Shown piece by piece: positions 30,790 through 42,755 of a stretch of DNA of 60,000 nt. The DNA is taken from assembly GCA_029204225.1 (NCBI GenBank), contig CM055098.1, positions 66,501 to 126,500 on the forward strand, read 5' to 3'. Each line of letters begins with the position of its first letter. Position 1 is the stretch's first letter. This DNA is from Diphasiastrum complanatum. Lineage: Eukaryota > Streptophyta > Lycopodiopsida > Lycopodiales > Lycopodiaceae. The notes below the pieces were generated by a model, which was given only the letters and a program-made list of their open reading frames with translations, searched no databases and was not told where the DNA came from. The position numbers were made by a program, and so were the translations under genes.

Positions 30790-31240
30790 TTTTTTACATA
30801 TATGTTATCACAATAGAGTTTTTGAAGCTATCCATGTGAAGCCTTTTTATGCTCATGTTTTATTCAGAGTATTCGGTGTTGCAGATGAACTCTTTCATGA
30901 TATTATGTTCGGTTGGACTTATCTACCAACTGTCAAGAATGATTGGTATTTTCCCTTTGATGTCTTCTATGATTTTGACATAGAAAATTTACATGCTTAC
31001 GAATGTTTATCTCTTATTAGATTTAAGAATTTTATTGCTGAAAAATTTGGACATATTATTTCTACAGATAACAATATTGTGAAAAGACCTATTTTATGTA
31101 AATCCTTAGAAAAGGGTCTCAATCATATTACTTTGAGAAAGAATAATATCAATGACATGGCTTCTGAACTTCATGATGGCTGGTTTAAACTAATAAAACT
31201 CTTACCTATGCACAAACACTTGGATGAATAAACGATAAAG
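30790..31240 (+). pseudogene. Penelope-like RT, N-terminal part
   Basis: An open plus-strand stretch (VFEAIHVKPFYAHVLFRVFG, then YFPFDVFYDFDIENLHAYEC, CKSLEKGLNHITLR and MASELHDGWFKLIKLL) precedes a second open stretch at 32690 that carries RT core motifs. The K-S-L-x-x-G-L block resembles the start of Penelope-like RTs (LLSKGL...P type). It ends in stops near 31231. Identification rests mainly on the downstream part. Confidence 0.42.
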
Positions 31241-32689
31241 AAGCATGCTATATTATATAAAAACATTGCCCTAGAAAACATCAAAAAATGAAGTTGGCTA
31301 CATGGTTGCCCCAGCTATTGATATGCATAAAGTGGAATTATTGTGCCCTCCGGGATAGGTAGTGGAGCATATCTTTAAAAATCAATCTAATTGAGTTGTC
31401 CCATCATAGCGGCACACAATTCTTGGTTGGAACTATTTTATTGCATCCAAGAGTCGTTGGAGCTGACTCAGCTGGTTGTCTTTCTGGGTTGCCTCTGCTT
31501 GCAGCTGCTCCATGCATGTTTGCATCCGGGCTTTCGTTGCTCCTCGAGCAACGAATTATTCGGTTCATTCGCGAAAGGCGGGGCCATTCTGGTCGAATGT
31601 GAGTTTTTCGTCCCGACGTGCCCGTGCCGCTTGTTTATTGGCTTGCTTGACTGCTTCAGCCGCATCCTGTAATTGCTTGGGCATTGACATATTCTCCTGA
31701 ATAGTAGTGTCCTAGTATGATTGATAGTCAAAAATTGCCTGGGTAAGGTATTTTCGTGTGTTGTGGTTTGCCCATATTGCCTTTTGCACTGAAGGGGGGA
31801 GATCATCCCAAGGACCCAAATAAGGGAGGGGTTCAGATCCATCTGGGTAGTTTTGTGGAGTAGCAGTGAATGGAGGAATATAGGGTTCATGGTGTGGAGG
31901 GATTTGTGAAGAGCTGGGTTGGCGTGGATAGGTGTAGTTAGTGGAGATTGAGTGGCAGTAGACGGAGGGGATGAAGTGGTGGTAACGGTGATTTGAAGGA
32001 GTTGGGCAACGAAGGAATCATAATCAAAATTAAAATCAAATGAAGTTGAAGTGTGGGTGGTAATGAGTAGGGGTGACGATTTAGGCGTAGGGGATTGTAA
32101 AGAAACAAAATTAGTGATTGGAGTGGAAGAAGTAGTGGTAGTGGTGGAGCGTGAGGTGGGTGTGAAAACCATAGTGGTCGTTACCTGAGTGGTGTCGAGT
32201 GAGGCTCCCTGGTCTGCCTGGGTTACCATTGGAATCTGTTGCTGTGTGGGCGGCCTGCTGTTGTTGTAACTGTTGCTGGAGAGGCCATGTTGGTGAGAAT
32301 TTGCGCTAGTTGAGCGGAGTACTGCGCCACCAATGTGTGGTCAAAGGTGCCCGAGTCATCTCCCCCAAAGTCGTCTCCTCTAAGTCCTCTACTTATGCTT
32401 TGGAATTATCTTGTTCTTGAGCTGCTTCACCTGCTATATGAGCCTCTTGATCCTTGGTTGTTCTACTAGTCTTCTTTCTTCGGTGAGGCATTTGGGTGAC
32501 TCCCCCTCAAGTAGCATATGCTTGAAGGTTTGTGCTTGCACGGTAGCCTGATGCGACACATCCTAATATTTTGCTGCGATCTCAATGATGCTTTGTGGAC
32601 ATTGGGCCCCCAGGAGATGGGTTAGGACCACTGCAAGGATATGCCCCACCTTTCTGATGGCTTCTTCGTCTTCAATGCGGCATTTATCC
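31241..32689 (-). mobile_element. foreign insertion with Gag-like minus-strand coding
   Basis: This stretch separates two parts of one RT and reads on the other strand. Minus-strand pieces begin MPHRRKKTSRTTKDQEAHIA at about 32490, followed by VAQYSAQLAQILTNMA, a Ser/Thr-Pro-rich spacer, LGPWDDLPPSVQKAIWA near 31800 and a helix-prone stretch (AAEAVKQANKQAARARRDEK) near 31650. Several frames are involved. The order basic N-terminus, spacer, charged helix resembles a retroelement Gag, but there is no knuckle or pol to prove it. The breakpoints are approximate. Confidence 0.38.
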
Positions 32690-33150
32690 TATGAGAATAT
32701 ACCTTTGGATGGTACGGAGGGGCTTAAAACCATTATGAATAAATCCATTACCTGTGTCTTCAAACATTCTAATAAGGTGCTACTGAGTTTCAAATGGGAA
32801 CATGAAAGGGAAGTTTTTAAATTGTCATGGGCTACTAAAAAGTCTGAGGGATGGTACAATATCGATAAGGATCTTCTGTGCTTGTGGAATGCCTTTTTAA
32901 TAGACAATTGTATTGTCAAATTAGGAAACAAAACCTGGAGACAAATTTGTGGCATACTAATGGGTTTTTCATGCTCACCTGCATGGTGTAACTAGTATAT
33001 TGCGTTCTTCGGAGCTCAATTTATTAAAAGACTAGCCAAATTAGGGCTCAGAACATGGATGAATAAATTCTTTCACTCATTTAGCTATATTGATGACATC
33101 TACTTCATTAACAATCCTAACATCGCTTTGTTTGTGGATAAGAATCATGT
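32690..33150 (+). pseudogene. Penelope-like RT, catalytic part
   Basis: The plus strand encodes FKWEHEREVFKLSWATKKSE, then CGILMGFSCSPAW (the G-x-x-MG-x-x-x-SP block that Penelope-like and some other RTs share). After a TAG come FFGAQFIKRLAKLGLRTW and SYIDDIYFINNP with the catalytic Y-x-DD box. Penelope-like elements are retroelements distinct from LINEs and LTR elements, usually with a GIY-YIG endonuclease after the RT; none is seen here because the match stops at about 33150. Other RT classes with an MG-x-SP block cannot be excluded. Confidence 0.48.
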
Positions 33151-33191
33151 AAGAACTCCAAAAAATCCGTTCTAGATTTACCCCTTGGAAT

Positions 33192-33318
33192 AGGTTAAGC
33201 CTTAAAGGAGGAAATTTAGTTTAGGGTTTTATCATTGTGGTTTCAGGTTAATATACTAGTAAGTTAAGCCTTAGAGGAGTAGATTTAGTTTAGGGTTTTA
33301 TCATTTGTGGTTTTAGAA
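33192..33318 (+). repeat. two-unit tandem duplication, period about 69 bp
   Basis: Units starting at 33192 and 33261 both contain GTTAAGCCTTA and TTTAGTTTAGGGTTTTATCA. No function is apparent. Confidence 0.8.
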
Positions 33319-33622
33319 ACGAAGGAGAGAAAAGAGAGAATAGTGGATCTTACCCTCAAGAATACTGACCACCATGCTCATTGCTTGTCTTTCTTACATC
33401 CATATCCATGCTAGTTGGGAATAGCCTTAGTGAGGTCTCGAGCTAGTCGGGAGCCATAGCGTGATAGGGGATACTTCTAAGCTAACATAAATCTTCTTAG
33501 AATAGAATTAGAATACTTCTCTTGACAAATGAAAGTAGATTGAGAAGATCTAATCACTTCTATCCTAAAATGTAATGCAAAGGACCAGGATCATGCACCC
33601 TAAATCCTAAACATGATCAAAC

Positions 33623-33716
33623 TCCTTCTATGTGCTAATCTATGTGGATGATATCATCTTGAGTGGAGGAAACAACCAAGATGTTGATGATATCAAGAGT
33701 AGAGCTTTCTTTGCTC
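33623..33716 (+). pseudogene. copia RT catalytic fragment
   Basis: Thirty-one codons read SFYVLIYVDDIILSGGNNQD, the YVDD box region of a copia RT. Both sides are cut. It abuts a copia Gag fragment on the opposite strand. Confidence 0.75.
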
Positions 33717-33721
33717 TCTTG

Positions 33722-33888
33722 TCAGACCTCACTTGATCTTGTTGAACCAAGGGTCCCTCCTCTAACCCTACAATATCCATCAACTCATGCATTTCAAGAA
33801 GTGATTCCATTCTCACCTTCTATGTAGAGTAGTTGGATGAGGTAAGCCTATCATTGCCTTCTAATATGAATTCACTTGATGTAGCCAT
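33722..33888 (-). pseudogene. copia Gag N-terminal fragment
   Basis: From an ATG at 33888 the minus strand reads MATSSEFILEGNDRLTSSNY, a TAG, then KVRMESLLEMHELMDIVG. This is the start of a copia Gag (the N-Y-x-x-W-K-V-x-M-E-x-x-L type), where the TAG replaces the usual Trp. The rest of the element is missing. Confidence 0.72.
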
Positions 33889-33989
33889 GTTGCAATGACC
33901 TGATCTTTCTCTTTCAACCAGTTCCAATGCACAAAGCACTCTTTTGAATAACAAAGCTCAACTGCCACAAGAGTCTGCTATGGCGAAAG

Positions 33990-36206
33990 TCTCAAGGATA
34001 GATCCACCAAGGGCACCTGCGAACAAGAAGAATAAGTTTAAGCAACGCTACAACTAGGTGATCCGATGGAGTGATCTACCCGAAGAGGCTATAGCTATAG
34101 TAGAGATTGATATTCGCAACCAGGAGGTGAATTTCACGCCAGTTCCGATGAAAGGCAACAAGGACGAATCCACCAATATGACAAAAAAGGACAAAAAGAA
34201 AGTGTTGGATTCCTTGAATTCAATCGAGATGGATTAGATACAGCATCATCTTCTACTCAGATGATGGAGAACCAAAAGATGACCAGTTGGGCTAAGATCA
34301 ATATGCTGAAGGGGGAATCTCGACGAGCTCCAATTCATGAGATGCTTGAAACCTTCAAGAATTATACCTTGGACGATGTGGCAATTATGATGCCGCAAGC
34401 CCAGTAAGAACCTGATCAAAATCAGGCACCAGCGGAACAAGTCTTCGAGGGACCTGCATGAACACAACCAATGAACCTTGCTGATCCAGGTGAAGAAGAA
34501 AAGATAGTGCATGTGCGAGAGTAGTTAACGCCCGCACAATTCACGAGACTACGATCATTGTTGGTGAGGTATAAAAATTGTTTTTCCTAGAGTTACAGTG
34601 ATCTGAAGGGCATTCCACCAATAGTAGTCCAACACACCATACCCTTGGTGGATGGAACAGTCCCCAAGGTGAGTCGTTACTACCACTGCAACCCAAACTA
34701 CACGGAACTGATCAAACAAGAGTTGCAGAAGTTGTTAGATGCAGATTTCATTTATGAAATTGAGCACACGAAATGGGTATCACCGATAGTTTTAGTACCC
34801 AAAAGAATGGCAAAATGTGAATCTGTGTGGATCTGAAGGCGCTAAATGCAGTCACTAAAAAGTATCATTTTTCTTTGCCCTTTACAAAAAGTGTCCTCGA
34901 CAGAATAGCTGCGCTGAAGCCCACAGTTTTTTAGACGACTTCAACGGTTACAACTAGGTGAAGATAGCACCCCAAGACCAGCATAAGACAACATTCACCA
35001 CAGAATGGGGAACCTATGCCTATAAGGTGATGCCATTCGGACTTTGCAATGCCCCAAGCACTTTCCAACGTGTCATGTAGGCAGCATTCAAAGAGTATTT
35101 GCAAAAATTTCTAGAAATTTTCTTGGACGATCTGTGCATGCATGGACCAAACTCAGAACACTTATCCAATTTGGAGAAGGTGCTACAAAAATGCTACAAT
35201 TTTCATATCTCCTTGAATCCAGAAAAATGTCAATTTTGGGTTACACATTGCTTGATTCTCGGCCATATAGTATCAAGACACGAGATCGCCACAGACCTAT
35301 CAAAGATCAGGATCATTATTGATCTACCACCACCGGGGACGATCCGCGAAGTCTACATCTTCATGGGTGATGCTAACTATTATAGGATCTTCATTCTAGA
35401 TTTTGCGGAGTTAGCGCGACCAATTTACAAACTCACAATGGATCCACATTGGAACAAGGAAGCCCTAAAGGCTTTCCAAAAGATTAAAGATGCATTGGTT
35501 TCAGCACCAATCTTACGTCCACCCAATTGGTCCATTGAGTTATATGTGCATACGGACGCATCGAAGTATGCAGTTGGAGCAATCTTAACCCAGCCAGGAG
35601 AACACAAATAGGATTTTCCAATCCGATTTGCAAGCCGACAACTCAATGATTTAGAAATAAATTATTCAACCACAGAGCGGAAAGCACTGGCGATGATCTA
35701 TGCAGTTAAGAAATTTTGGCACTACCTGATGGCCACACATTTTGCTTGTTATTACGGACCATCAACCCTTGCTTTATCTCGTCAAAAAAACTTGCAACAC
35801 AGGGAGAATCACCAAATGGCTACTTCTATTGTTGGAGTTTGATTCTCGAATAGTAGTCCGCAAGGGAAAACAACACTACATGGCAGATCATGTGTCACGA
35901 ATCAAGGGAAAGGTGGTTGCAACCCAACCCGACGATGAGCTGGCCGATGCTGCTTTATTTTATGTGGACACTAAACCAGATTGGGCTACCAACATTGTTG
36001 AATATCTAATGTGGGGCCAACTAGACAAATCAGTACCCAAGGCAGATCAGCGAAAATTGATCTTGAAAGCTAGACCTTATCAGCTAATTGCCGGCCAATT
36101 GTATCGAAGAGGACTAGATGGGATTCTTCAATGGTGTATTCTTCCTCATGAGACCACCCAAATCATTTCGCTTTCACATAAAGGCATGGGTGGAGGCCAT
36201 TTTGCA
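33990..36206 (+). pseudogene. Ty3/gypsy relic: Gag end, protease-RT linker, RT, RNase H
   Basis: Plus strand, many stops. The linker and RT start read GIPPIVVQHTIPLVDG and LIKQELQKLLDADFIYEIEH, WVSPIVLVPK near 34640-34805. RT core and thumb follow (FLDDLCMHGP at 35120, LNPEKCQFW), then the LPPP-T-IREV and FMGDANYYR hinge, then RNase H: VHTDASKYAVGAILTQPGE and YSTTERKALAMIYAVKKFWH near 35545-35720. The tail TKWLLLLLEFDSRIV and the zinc-binding HKGMGGGHFA end at 36206, where an inverted segment begins. It is an old gypsy copy; frames shift at least five times. Confidence 0.82.
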
Positions 36207-36209
36207 TCC

Positions 36210-36502
36210 GTTGTCCTAGCATCATCTACTCTTACTGACATGGCTTCGACCAACTTGGTGAGATAGTCTGTGGCTACGATTATGTATCGAGCCTGGGTAC
36301 TCCTTGCTGTAGGGTGAATTGGACTGATGTAATCCAATCCCCGCTTTCTGAAGGGTGCTTGGGCTAAGACCGGGTGTAGTAGGTCATAATTCAATCCCGT
36401 TGGTCTATTTGCCCTTTGGCATACATCGCACTTCCTCAGGTATTCCTCTGTATCCTTATGAATTGTTGGCCACCAACATCCCGACTGCAGGATCTTGCGA
36501 AC
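36210..36502 (-). pseudogene. inverted integrase segment inside the gypsy relic
   Basis: Read on the minus strand this 293-bp segment continues the plus-strand protein exactly: GGHFA before it, then VRKILQSGCWWPTIHKD, CDVCQRANRP (H2C2 zinc module) and ATDYLTKLVEAMSVRVDDAR. The plus strand resumes at 36503 with TAKFLYENIIVRFGCPMEI. Flipping the segment back restores the collinear order, with three extra bases (TCC, 36207-36209) at the left joint. A simple in-place inversion explains all three parts. Confidence 0.85.
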
Positions 36503-36968
36503 TGCCAAGTTCCTTTATGAAAATATCATTGTGCGCTTTGGATGCCCGATGGAGATAGTCAGCGATCGCGGAAGTCATTCCATCAATGAGACCATCAAGG
36601 TCCTGTTGGAGGAATTCTTCGTGATCCATAGAGCCAGTATGCCTTATTATCCTCGCGATAATGGGCAAGCAGAATCATCCAATAAAATCATGTGTAGCGT
36701 GCTCACAAAAATAGTTGAAGCTAGCAGATCAGATTGGGAACACAAGTTGCATGCTGCGTTGTGGGCATTCAAGACAACATATAAGAGAAGCACTGATCAA
36801 ACACCTTTCCAATTGGTATATGGTCAGGATGTCCCTTCATTAAGGATTGCCACAACGCAATGCCTCAATGAATCCAAATCTCTACAACTACACCACGAAG
36901 CTTTGCATAAACTCTGCGTCACCGTCCAATACGCCAATACCATAATACAAAAAGACATTCTGAAATGA
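36503..36968 (+). pseudogene. Ty3/gypsy relic: integrase core and C-terminus
   Basis: The plus strand continues TAKFLYENIIVRFGCPMEI, SDRGSHSINETIKVLLEEF (second catalytic Asp) and YYPRDNGQAESSNKIM (catalytic Glu), then WEHKLHAALWAFKTTYKRST and PFQLVYGQDV. The stretch is open for about 155 codons. No LTR is recognised after it. Confidence 0.85.
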
Positions 36969-36969
36969 G

Positions 36970-38879
36970 TCCTTGTCGAAAGAAAGTAAAACCAATATTT
37001 TGACATCTGCTACAATGTCCAACCAAGAGCAACCTCCACAGGGAATTGACAATTTTTTTTCCCTTCTACAACCTCAAATCTATTTGTCTTTCCACATGCA
37101 GATAAGATTTCCAATGTGCCAATACACAACAAATCTAGGATTTGGAAATCCACTTAGAGATTCGGTTCTGAATCTCTTGTTCGACGAGGTCCTCATGACA
37201 TAGTACCTCACCCATACCTGCATATCACGCTATATCTTACAACATCTGTTATCCATGATGATAGATTTTAGTGTCACCAACCCAGTCTTGTTTTGACAAG
37301 GGAATGTCAAAAGTAAGTCACATTACTTCTACAAAACAGCTAAAATATTGCAACTATCAAGGTACATTATCAATCTTGATGAATGCAAGTTTTGTTCGAC
37401 AGGTGCTAGATAGTTCTCACTATCTGTAACGTTTGTTTATTTCGTTGTTTCTCTTCACCTATTTTGTGTGACTGATTTTTGCATGAGAAATAGCTACTGC
37501 ATGAGAAGTCTTCTGTAGAGCATCTCTAGAACACATTTTCATTCATCTATCCATCTTCAAATTACCTTGTATAGCAGTTTCAAATTTCTGAAAACTATGA
37601 GAAATCCATGACAAGTTAGAGTTGATTCCTGCACCTCATTGCCATATTATTCTTTGAGTCAACTACAACAAGATCAAAACAATTTTAGTTAAAATTTGTT
37701 CAATCTTTAGTCCAGTCACATGTTCAACAAGTTTCAACTACGTGTTTCACACGCTGATCCAATCCTGAGCATGAATAGTCACCAGCAACAACATCCCCAC
37801 CAACAGATTTTGGAGGGGGGGGGGGGGGAGAGAGAGAGTGGATTTGCTTGGATCCACTGGAGCAGTTATGCCAACAACAACACCAACAAGATCAACAGCC
37901 AAGGTCACAAACCCAAAGTCGACAATGACAAGGCTAAGAAGACAGATGGGCAATCCAAAGTGACTCGATCAGAAGAAGTACCCCAGTCATGACGAAGATC
38001 CTTCAGAAAGAGAAACACAAGCATTGGAAAATCAGTCTCCTTCTTCAACCAACCTCTTGCCATACTTCTGCGCCCATTCTCATGTCTATCGTCCACACTG
38101 AAATTCCCAGTTTTTGATAGTCTTACCGAAGCAGCTGATAGATCATTGCAAGTGTCTTGTGGAGACCAACTACCACCTATATTGGATGATCAGCCAAAAC
38201 GAAGATCTAAGAAGCAGGCGAAGCAGCTAGAAGAAATAAAAAGAAAGATCCAGAAAGCTGAGGAGGAAAGGACAAAACCTAAACAATAGATGAGTCAGAT
38301 CGATCTTGATCAAAAGAAACTCTCTAGAGTAATGATAGTTGAATCCCCTCTTATGAAGCCCAAAGAGATCCAAAAGTAACAGATCAAAAGAAAGAGCTGC
38401 AGAAAATGAAAGATGAAGACATCCATGAACCTACAAATAAAACAAGCTCCTCACCCAACAAGTGGTGGTCGGAGTTTGACATTTCAAGGGTCCAAGACTA
38501 CAACCGTAGAACTATCAGTTCCTTCACCCTACCACCAAGTCTACATCATGTTTCCTTAGCGTCCATCCAAAACTGTTTCTACCACCAATGTGAATTAAAA
38601 TTTTGAGAATTCGAGAATTCTAAGGGAAAAGTAGTGGCAAGACCGATAATCCATTTATGGAATAATCTCTGTTTTGAAATTGGATTTGGATCTTGCAAAG
38701 TAATGCAGATAGAAAGTGTTCCATACAAGAATCTAGTAATTTGGATTCTTTTCAGTTATAGAGTATGTCTCTGTAATGACAGTAACAACCAAGAGAGTTC
38801 TAACTTGTTAAAAGAATTGAGTTCTTTTTACCGATTCTGGAATATATATTGGATATCTAGGACAATATGAGATTCAGTT
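36970..38879. other. unassigned stretch with a charged, helix-prone relic
   Basis: Near 38150-38350 the plus strand reads PPILDDQPKRRSKKQAKQLE and EIKRKIQKAEEERTKPKQ, a charged probable coiled coil of Gag-like character, with stops after it. A run of 14 G followed by GAGAGAG lies at 37815-37838. The rest shows nothing I can support. It may be the 5' part of the degraded gypsy relic that follows. Confidence 0.35.
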
Positions 38880-41800
38880 TTTGTTGAAATGTATGTTTCT
38901 TTTGGGTAAGTGATACATTCTATTGTACTGGATGATACATTTTGTTTGTCCATGTTGGGTACAATATGAAATGGTATTCTTTGAGTAACACTAAAGAAGC
39001 ATGAGAGATTTTAATTGTCAGGATTATCTCCTGGAATTGGTTGTGAATTTAATCCTATATCTAGGTATAGGAATGCCAAATCGTCTTTTTGGACTTTTTG
39101 GGCAAACAGATCTTGATGCAGAGGATTCTTGGAGGAAAAGCTAGTGGTATGGGACATCAGTGATTCTAAAGGGGATTTCTTGGGTAGAATGATCTGTAGA
39201 CCGATGGTTAGGGATTGCTGTAATGGTAATACTAATAGAGTCCATTGGTTTTTGTTGAGGGTATTTTGGAAATTATGAGATATAGATCGATCCCTTAATG
39301 GTATCTCATAAATTACAAAATATGGAAGCCCTTAAATCTATTTCTCTATTTTATTAGACCTCTACTCTTTAGAAATTTCTTATTACATGACAATTGGATT
39401 GAGATTCATATAATTCTTTCCAGTGTAGAACTTTGTTCTGAAGGACTGTTATAATTATATGAAATTGTACTTTTATATAAGATTTTTGAATATGGCTCGG
39501 AACTTAGGTTTTCTGAACCCTAATGTTAGTCTCTATCTGATAGTTGATTATCAAAAGTTAATATTTCTATCATTCGGGATAAGATATTCTACGATTATGA
39601 GGAAAAAGTTCTGTTTGTAATAGTATTGGATACTTATTACTGACTTTTTTGAATCTTTGATATCTTATACGTTGTCTCCTGGGAACCTTTAAATTGAAAT
39701 TATGGAATTTCTTTTTTAAAAGGGGGGAAGAAAAGATAGGATAAGTCTTTCGAGGAATCATCCAGTTGCATTGATTTTGAAAAAAAATCTTGTACGTGTG
39801 CAATGGTATAACTATCCAGTTTGAAATAGACAAACTCTCTAAGTGATTATTTTGAGTAATCTAGAACTAGAGGAGTTTTGGGGTTATTGAGTTGTGAGAT
39901 ATTCAATAATATGGGAAGTATTGATAAAGATTAAATTAAGATTTACTGATTGTAACCAAGTACCATTTTGATATGGATTGGATCAGTGGAATAAAGCTTT
40001 AATCTTAATTCTATGCCCAAGGATGTCTGTATTAGTTAGCCTAATCTTGGTTTGTATGCTAAGATCTATTGTAGGCTGATTGGTAGAAGGAATTTTGTTA
40101 ATAAGAGTTAGATGGTTGGAAAATTTGTGATGTGATGTTATTCACTTCAAAGATTTCCCAGATATGTTATTTACTCATGAGAAATAGAGTTCTTTTGTAG
40201 CTGAGTTGCAAGATTCTCAGTGAATTATGTGAGTAACATATGCAGATTGTGGATATCTGTCAGTTTATAGCCTATGTTTATGTATAGGAACATAGTTGGA
40301 TAAGTTGCTTATGTACATCTTAATCTTGTGGATCTACTATGTGTTTCCTATGTACTGAGTTGATATCGTATACTTAAGCTAGTCAGAGTACATAGACATA
40401 TGAACAAGTAATGTGTGGAACAGTTACTTGCAGGTTAATGTCTTTTTCTGTGGAAAGGATAATTCATTAACTTATTTTATGGTTTGGAAGAAGATCTAAA
40501 TGTGGTGTTATACATGTATAATTGAGATCTGCACCTAGACATTTAAGATTTCTGAATCATTTACAATTAACTTGAGTAACTGGATTACTCCTGATTAGAA
40601 GTTAGTTGGATAAATAAGCAGTGTGAAGAGAATTCACCGAGGAACTATTTATTTTGATCTATATTGCCTATAAGTCACATGATTAGTGAGGCATTTGGAT
40701 TCATTTATGAGAACTGTGCATAGAATATAGAAGATTCTTGATATAGAATATTTCTTAAAAAAGAAATATCTTAAGTTATTGACTACATCCCAGTGAGCTC
40801 ATATACATATATTGGATGACAGAGTCTAACTAATGTCAAGGATAACCACTGAATTCAGTTGGAATTCAGCAGAACTTTATAATCTCTAGATGTGGTTCTA
40901 GGTGATTGTATAAAGTTTATTATTTGTTAAAGACAAATGTTATAATGGTCTTTAATCTCTTGATTGATTGTAGAATTTGGAACTCATAATCTGGTTAAGA
41001 ATCGAGATGGAAGAATATTCTTGGAATCCAGTAATGTTCCTTGTGGAAAAGATTTCAGAATGTTTCTTATATTTCCTGAGTGGTATGTTGTGCATATACT
41101 CCAGTATCTCTAAATGATTAAGTATGGGTTTAGAATCCGATAGATTATGATTGACGAATCATCAAATTCTAAATGTTTATGATTGACGGATCATAAATTG
41201 ATACTTAAAGGTCATTAGGTGATTATATGGAAAATATGATGATTCTTAAGATGATGAGTAATTCTTGATCAATTGGTGGAGTTAAAATTTAGATTTGCTA
41301 TTTGAACTCTAAATTTGTATACAAAATTGAGATTGTTTGGATCTCACAGACATTTTCATTAAGTAATTGTTTACTTGTGAGAAATTTGCTTATCTTTACA
41401 GATTGTAGTCTAGGAATGCTTGTGTACTGTTTTTCAACCTAAAATCTCCGGCTAATTAGGAGCATTTAAGTCTATCAAGATTGAATGGTTGTTATTTTTT
41501 CTAGCATATGATGCTAGGGATAGAGCACTTATCTCAGGAGAGTATCTGGGGTACTCAGGACTGAGTTGAAGTCATTTTTATCTTGATGGATCTCCTAAGA
41601 GATTTTGGTGGGAGGAGTTTTGTACCAAGAAGCATTTATGACAGGTCTACAAGTATTCGTGGATAGTCTTGGACTATAATTGTTTTGGATCTTTAACTTT
41701 TGAACATTGATTTCCAATATAAGGTGAGGACTCACCCAGTGATTCATGTAAATTGAGGTACATGAAGGTGATGTTATTAGATTGGAGAGAATCAAACCCA

Positions 41801-42270
41801 ATAGGGAAATTTATCTTTTAGTGTACTTCTAAAAGGTCGATATAGTATTTCAGTGCAGAGACAGATAATTTGAGAAGTATCCCATCTCTAAATACTTATT
41901 TGATATTGAAGTCAGACTAAAGATTGATTTTCAGGGCAATTGTGAAAGTTAAATGATCGATTTGTTAGCTTTTAAAGCTAATCTTCAAGTTTGGTCGACT
42001 GCTCATCTGGTGTATCATGTAAATTTAGTTTATATGATGATGACAGTTTGATGTATTGAAAATTTTGCCCATTTGGAAGATTTATTGCTCAATGTACTTT
42101 AGACCCTGAATGAGTACTCAGGATCGGAGACAAACAATTGAGAAATTGTTTTATCCTTCTGTGCTTGCTTAGGTTGGTTGGTCAAATTGAGGATAATGAT
42201 TCATGAGAAGAGTTAAAAGCATACAAATTGGATTTTCCCTAGTTACTCGTTCTGAGGACAGAACTGGTTT
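38880..42270 (+). pseudogene. very old Ty3/gypsy internal region, C-poor
   Basis: Only the 3' end can still be read: AHLVYHVNLVY (the HPVFHVS block after integrase) at about 42002-42035, RIGDKQLRNCFIL near 42123, and WEEL-like EELKAYKLDFP near 42205. These match the chromodomain-type end of gypsy pol. They are followed by a polypurine tract and a TGTT LTR start. Upstream, no frame stays open. In eleven sampled lines (660 bases) between 39061 and 41220 I counted about 150 G and 74 C on this strand, so C is about half of G. The boundary at 38880 is arbitrary. Confidence 0.5.
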
Positions 42271-42283
42271 AAGGGGGAAAGAA
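42271..42283 (+). promoter_or_regulatory. polypurine tract of the old gypsy relic
   Basis: AAGGGGGAAAGAA lies directly before the LTR start TGTTATGTCC. Confidence 0.7.
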
Positions 42284-42730
42284 TGTTATGTCCATGTCCA
42301 GTACAAGGGAATCGGAATAATTCCTGACGTGGATAGCCGGTCACTCCAGGTGTATATGGTTATTGGTTATGCCTCGTCATTCCGGGCTTGGCCTGTAAAG
42401 TAATTAATAATCATATGAGGCTCCAGACCTATAATTGGACATAGGAGCACATGCATAGTGAATGACTGCTTTCATACAAGAATAGGAGGTCAATAGCTCA
42501 ATATGGGTTGCATGGAGGATCCTAAAGAGAATATTCTCTCTCTCTTGAGGAGAATAAGTCTAGTGGAAACTCGCCTATCTACCAATTGGAGATTCAGTTT
42601 CTTGAGCCTGCTTCTCCTCCTCTCTCTTAGGTTCTTCACTATTGCTTGGGGGCTAGGTCTAGGAGGAAACTCCAGGAGGGATCTAGGTATGGATTTGCTC
42701 CACAGGTGTCCTTTTGGTTGTTTTGCAACA
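42284..42730 (+). repeat. probable 3' LTR of the old gypsy relic
   Basis: The candidate LTR begins TGTTATGTCC after the polypurine tract. The end at GCAACA (42730) is chosen from the TGTT...AACA pairing and because copia Gag sequence starts about 25 bp later. No second copy is in the window, so the end is uncertain. Confidence 0.5.
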
Positions 42731-42755
42731 GGATCTAGTCAGATCTTCATTTGGT

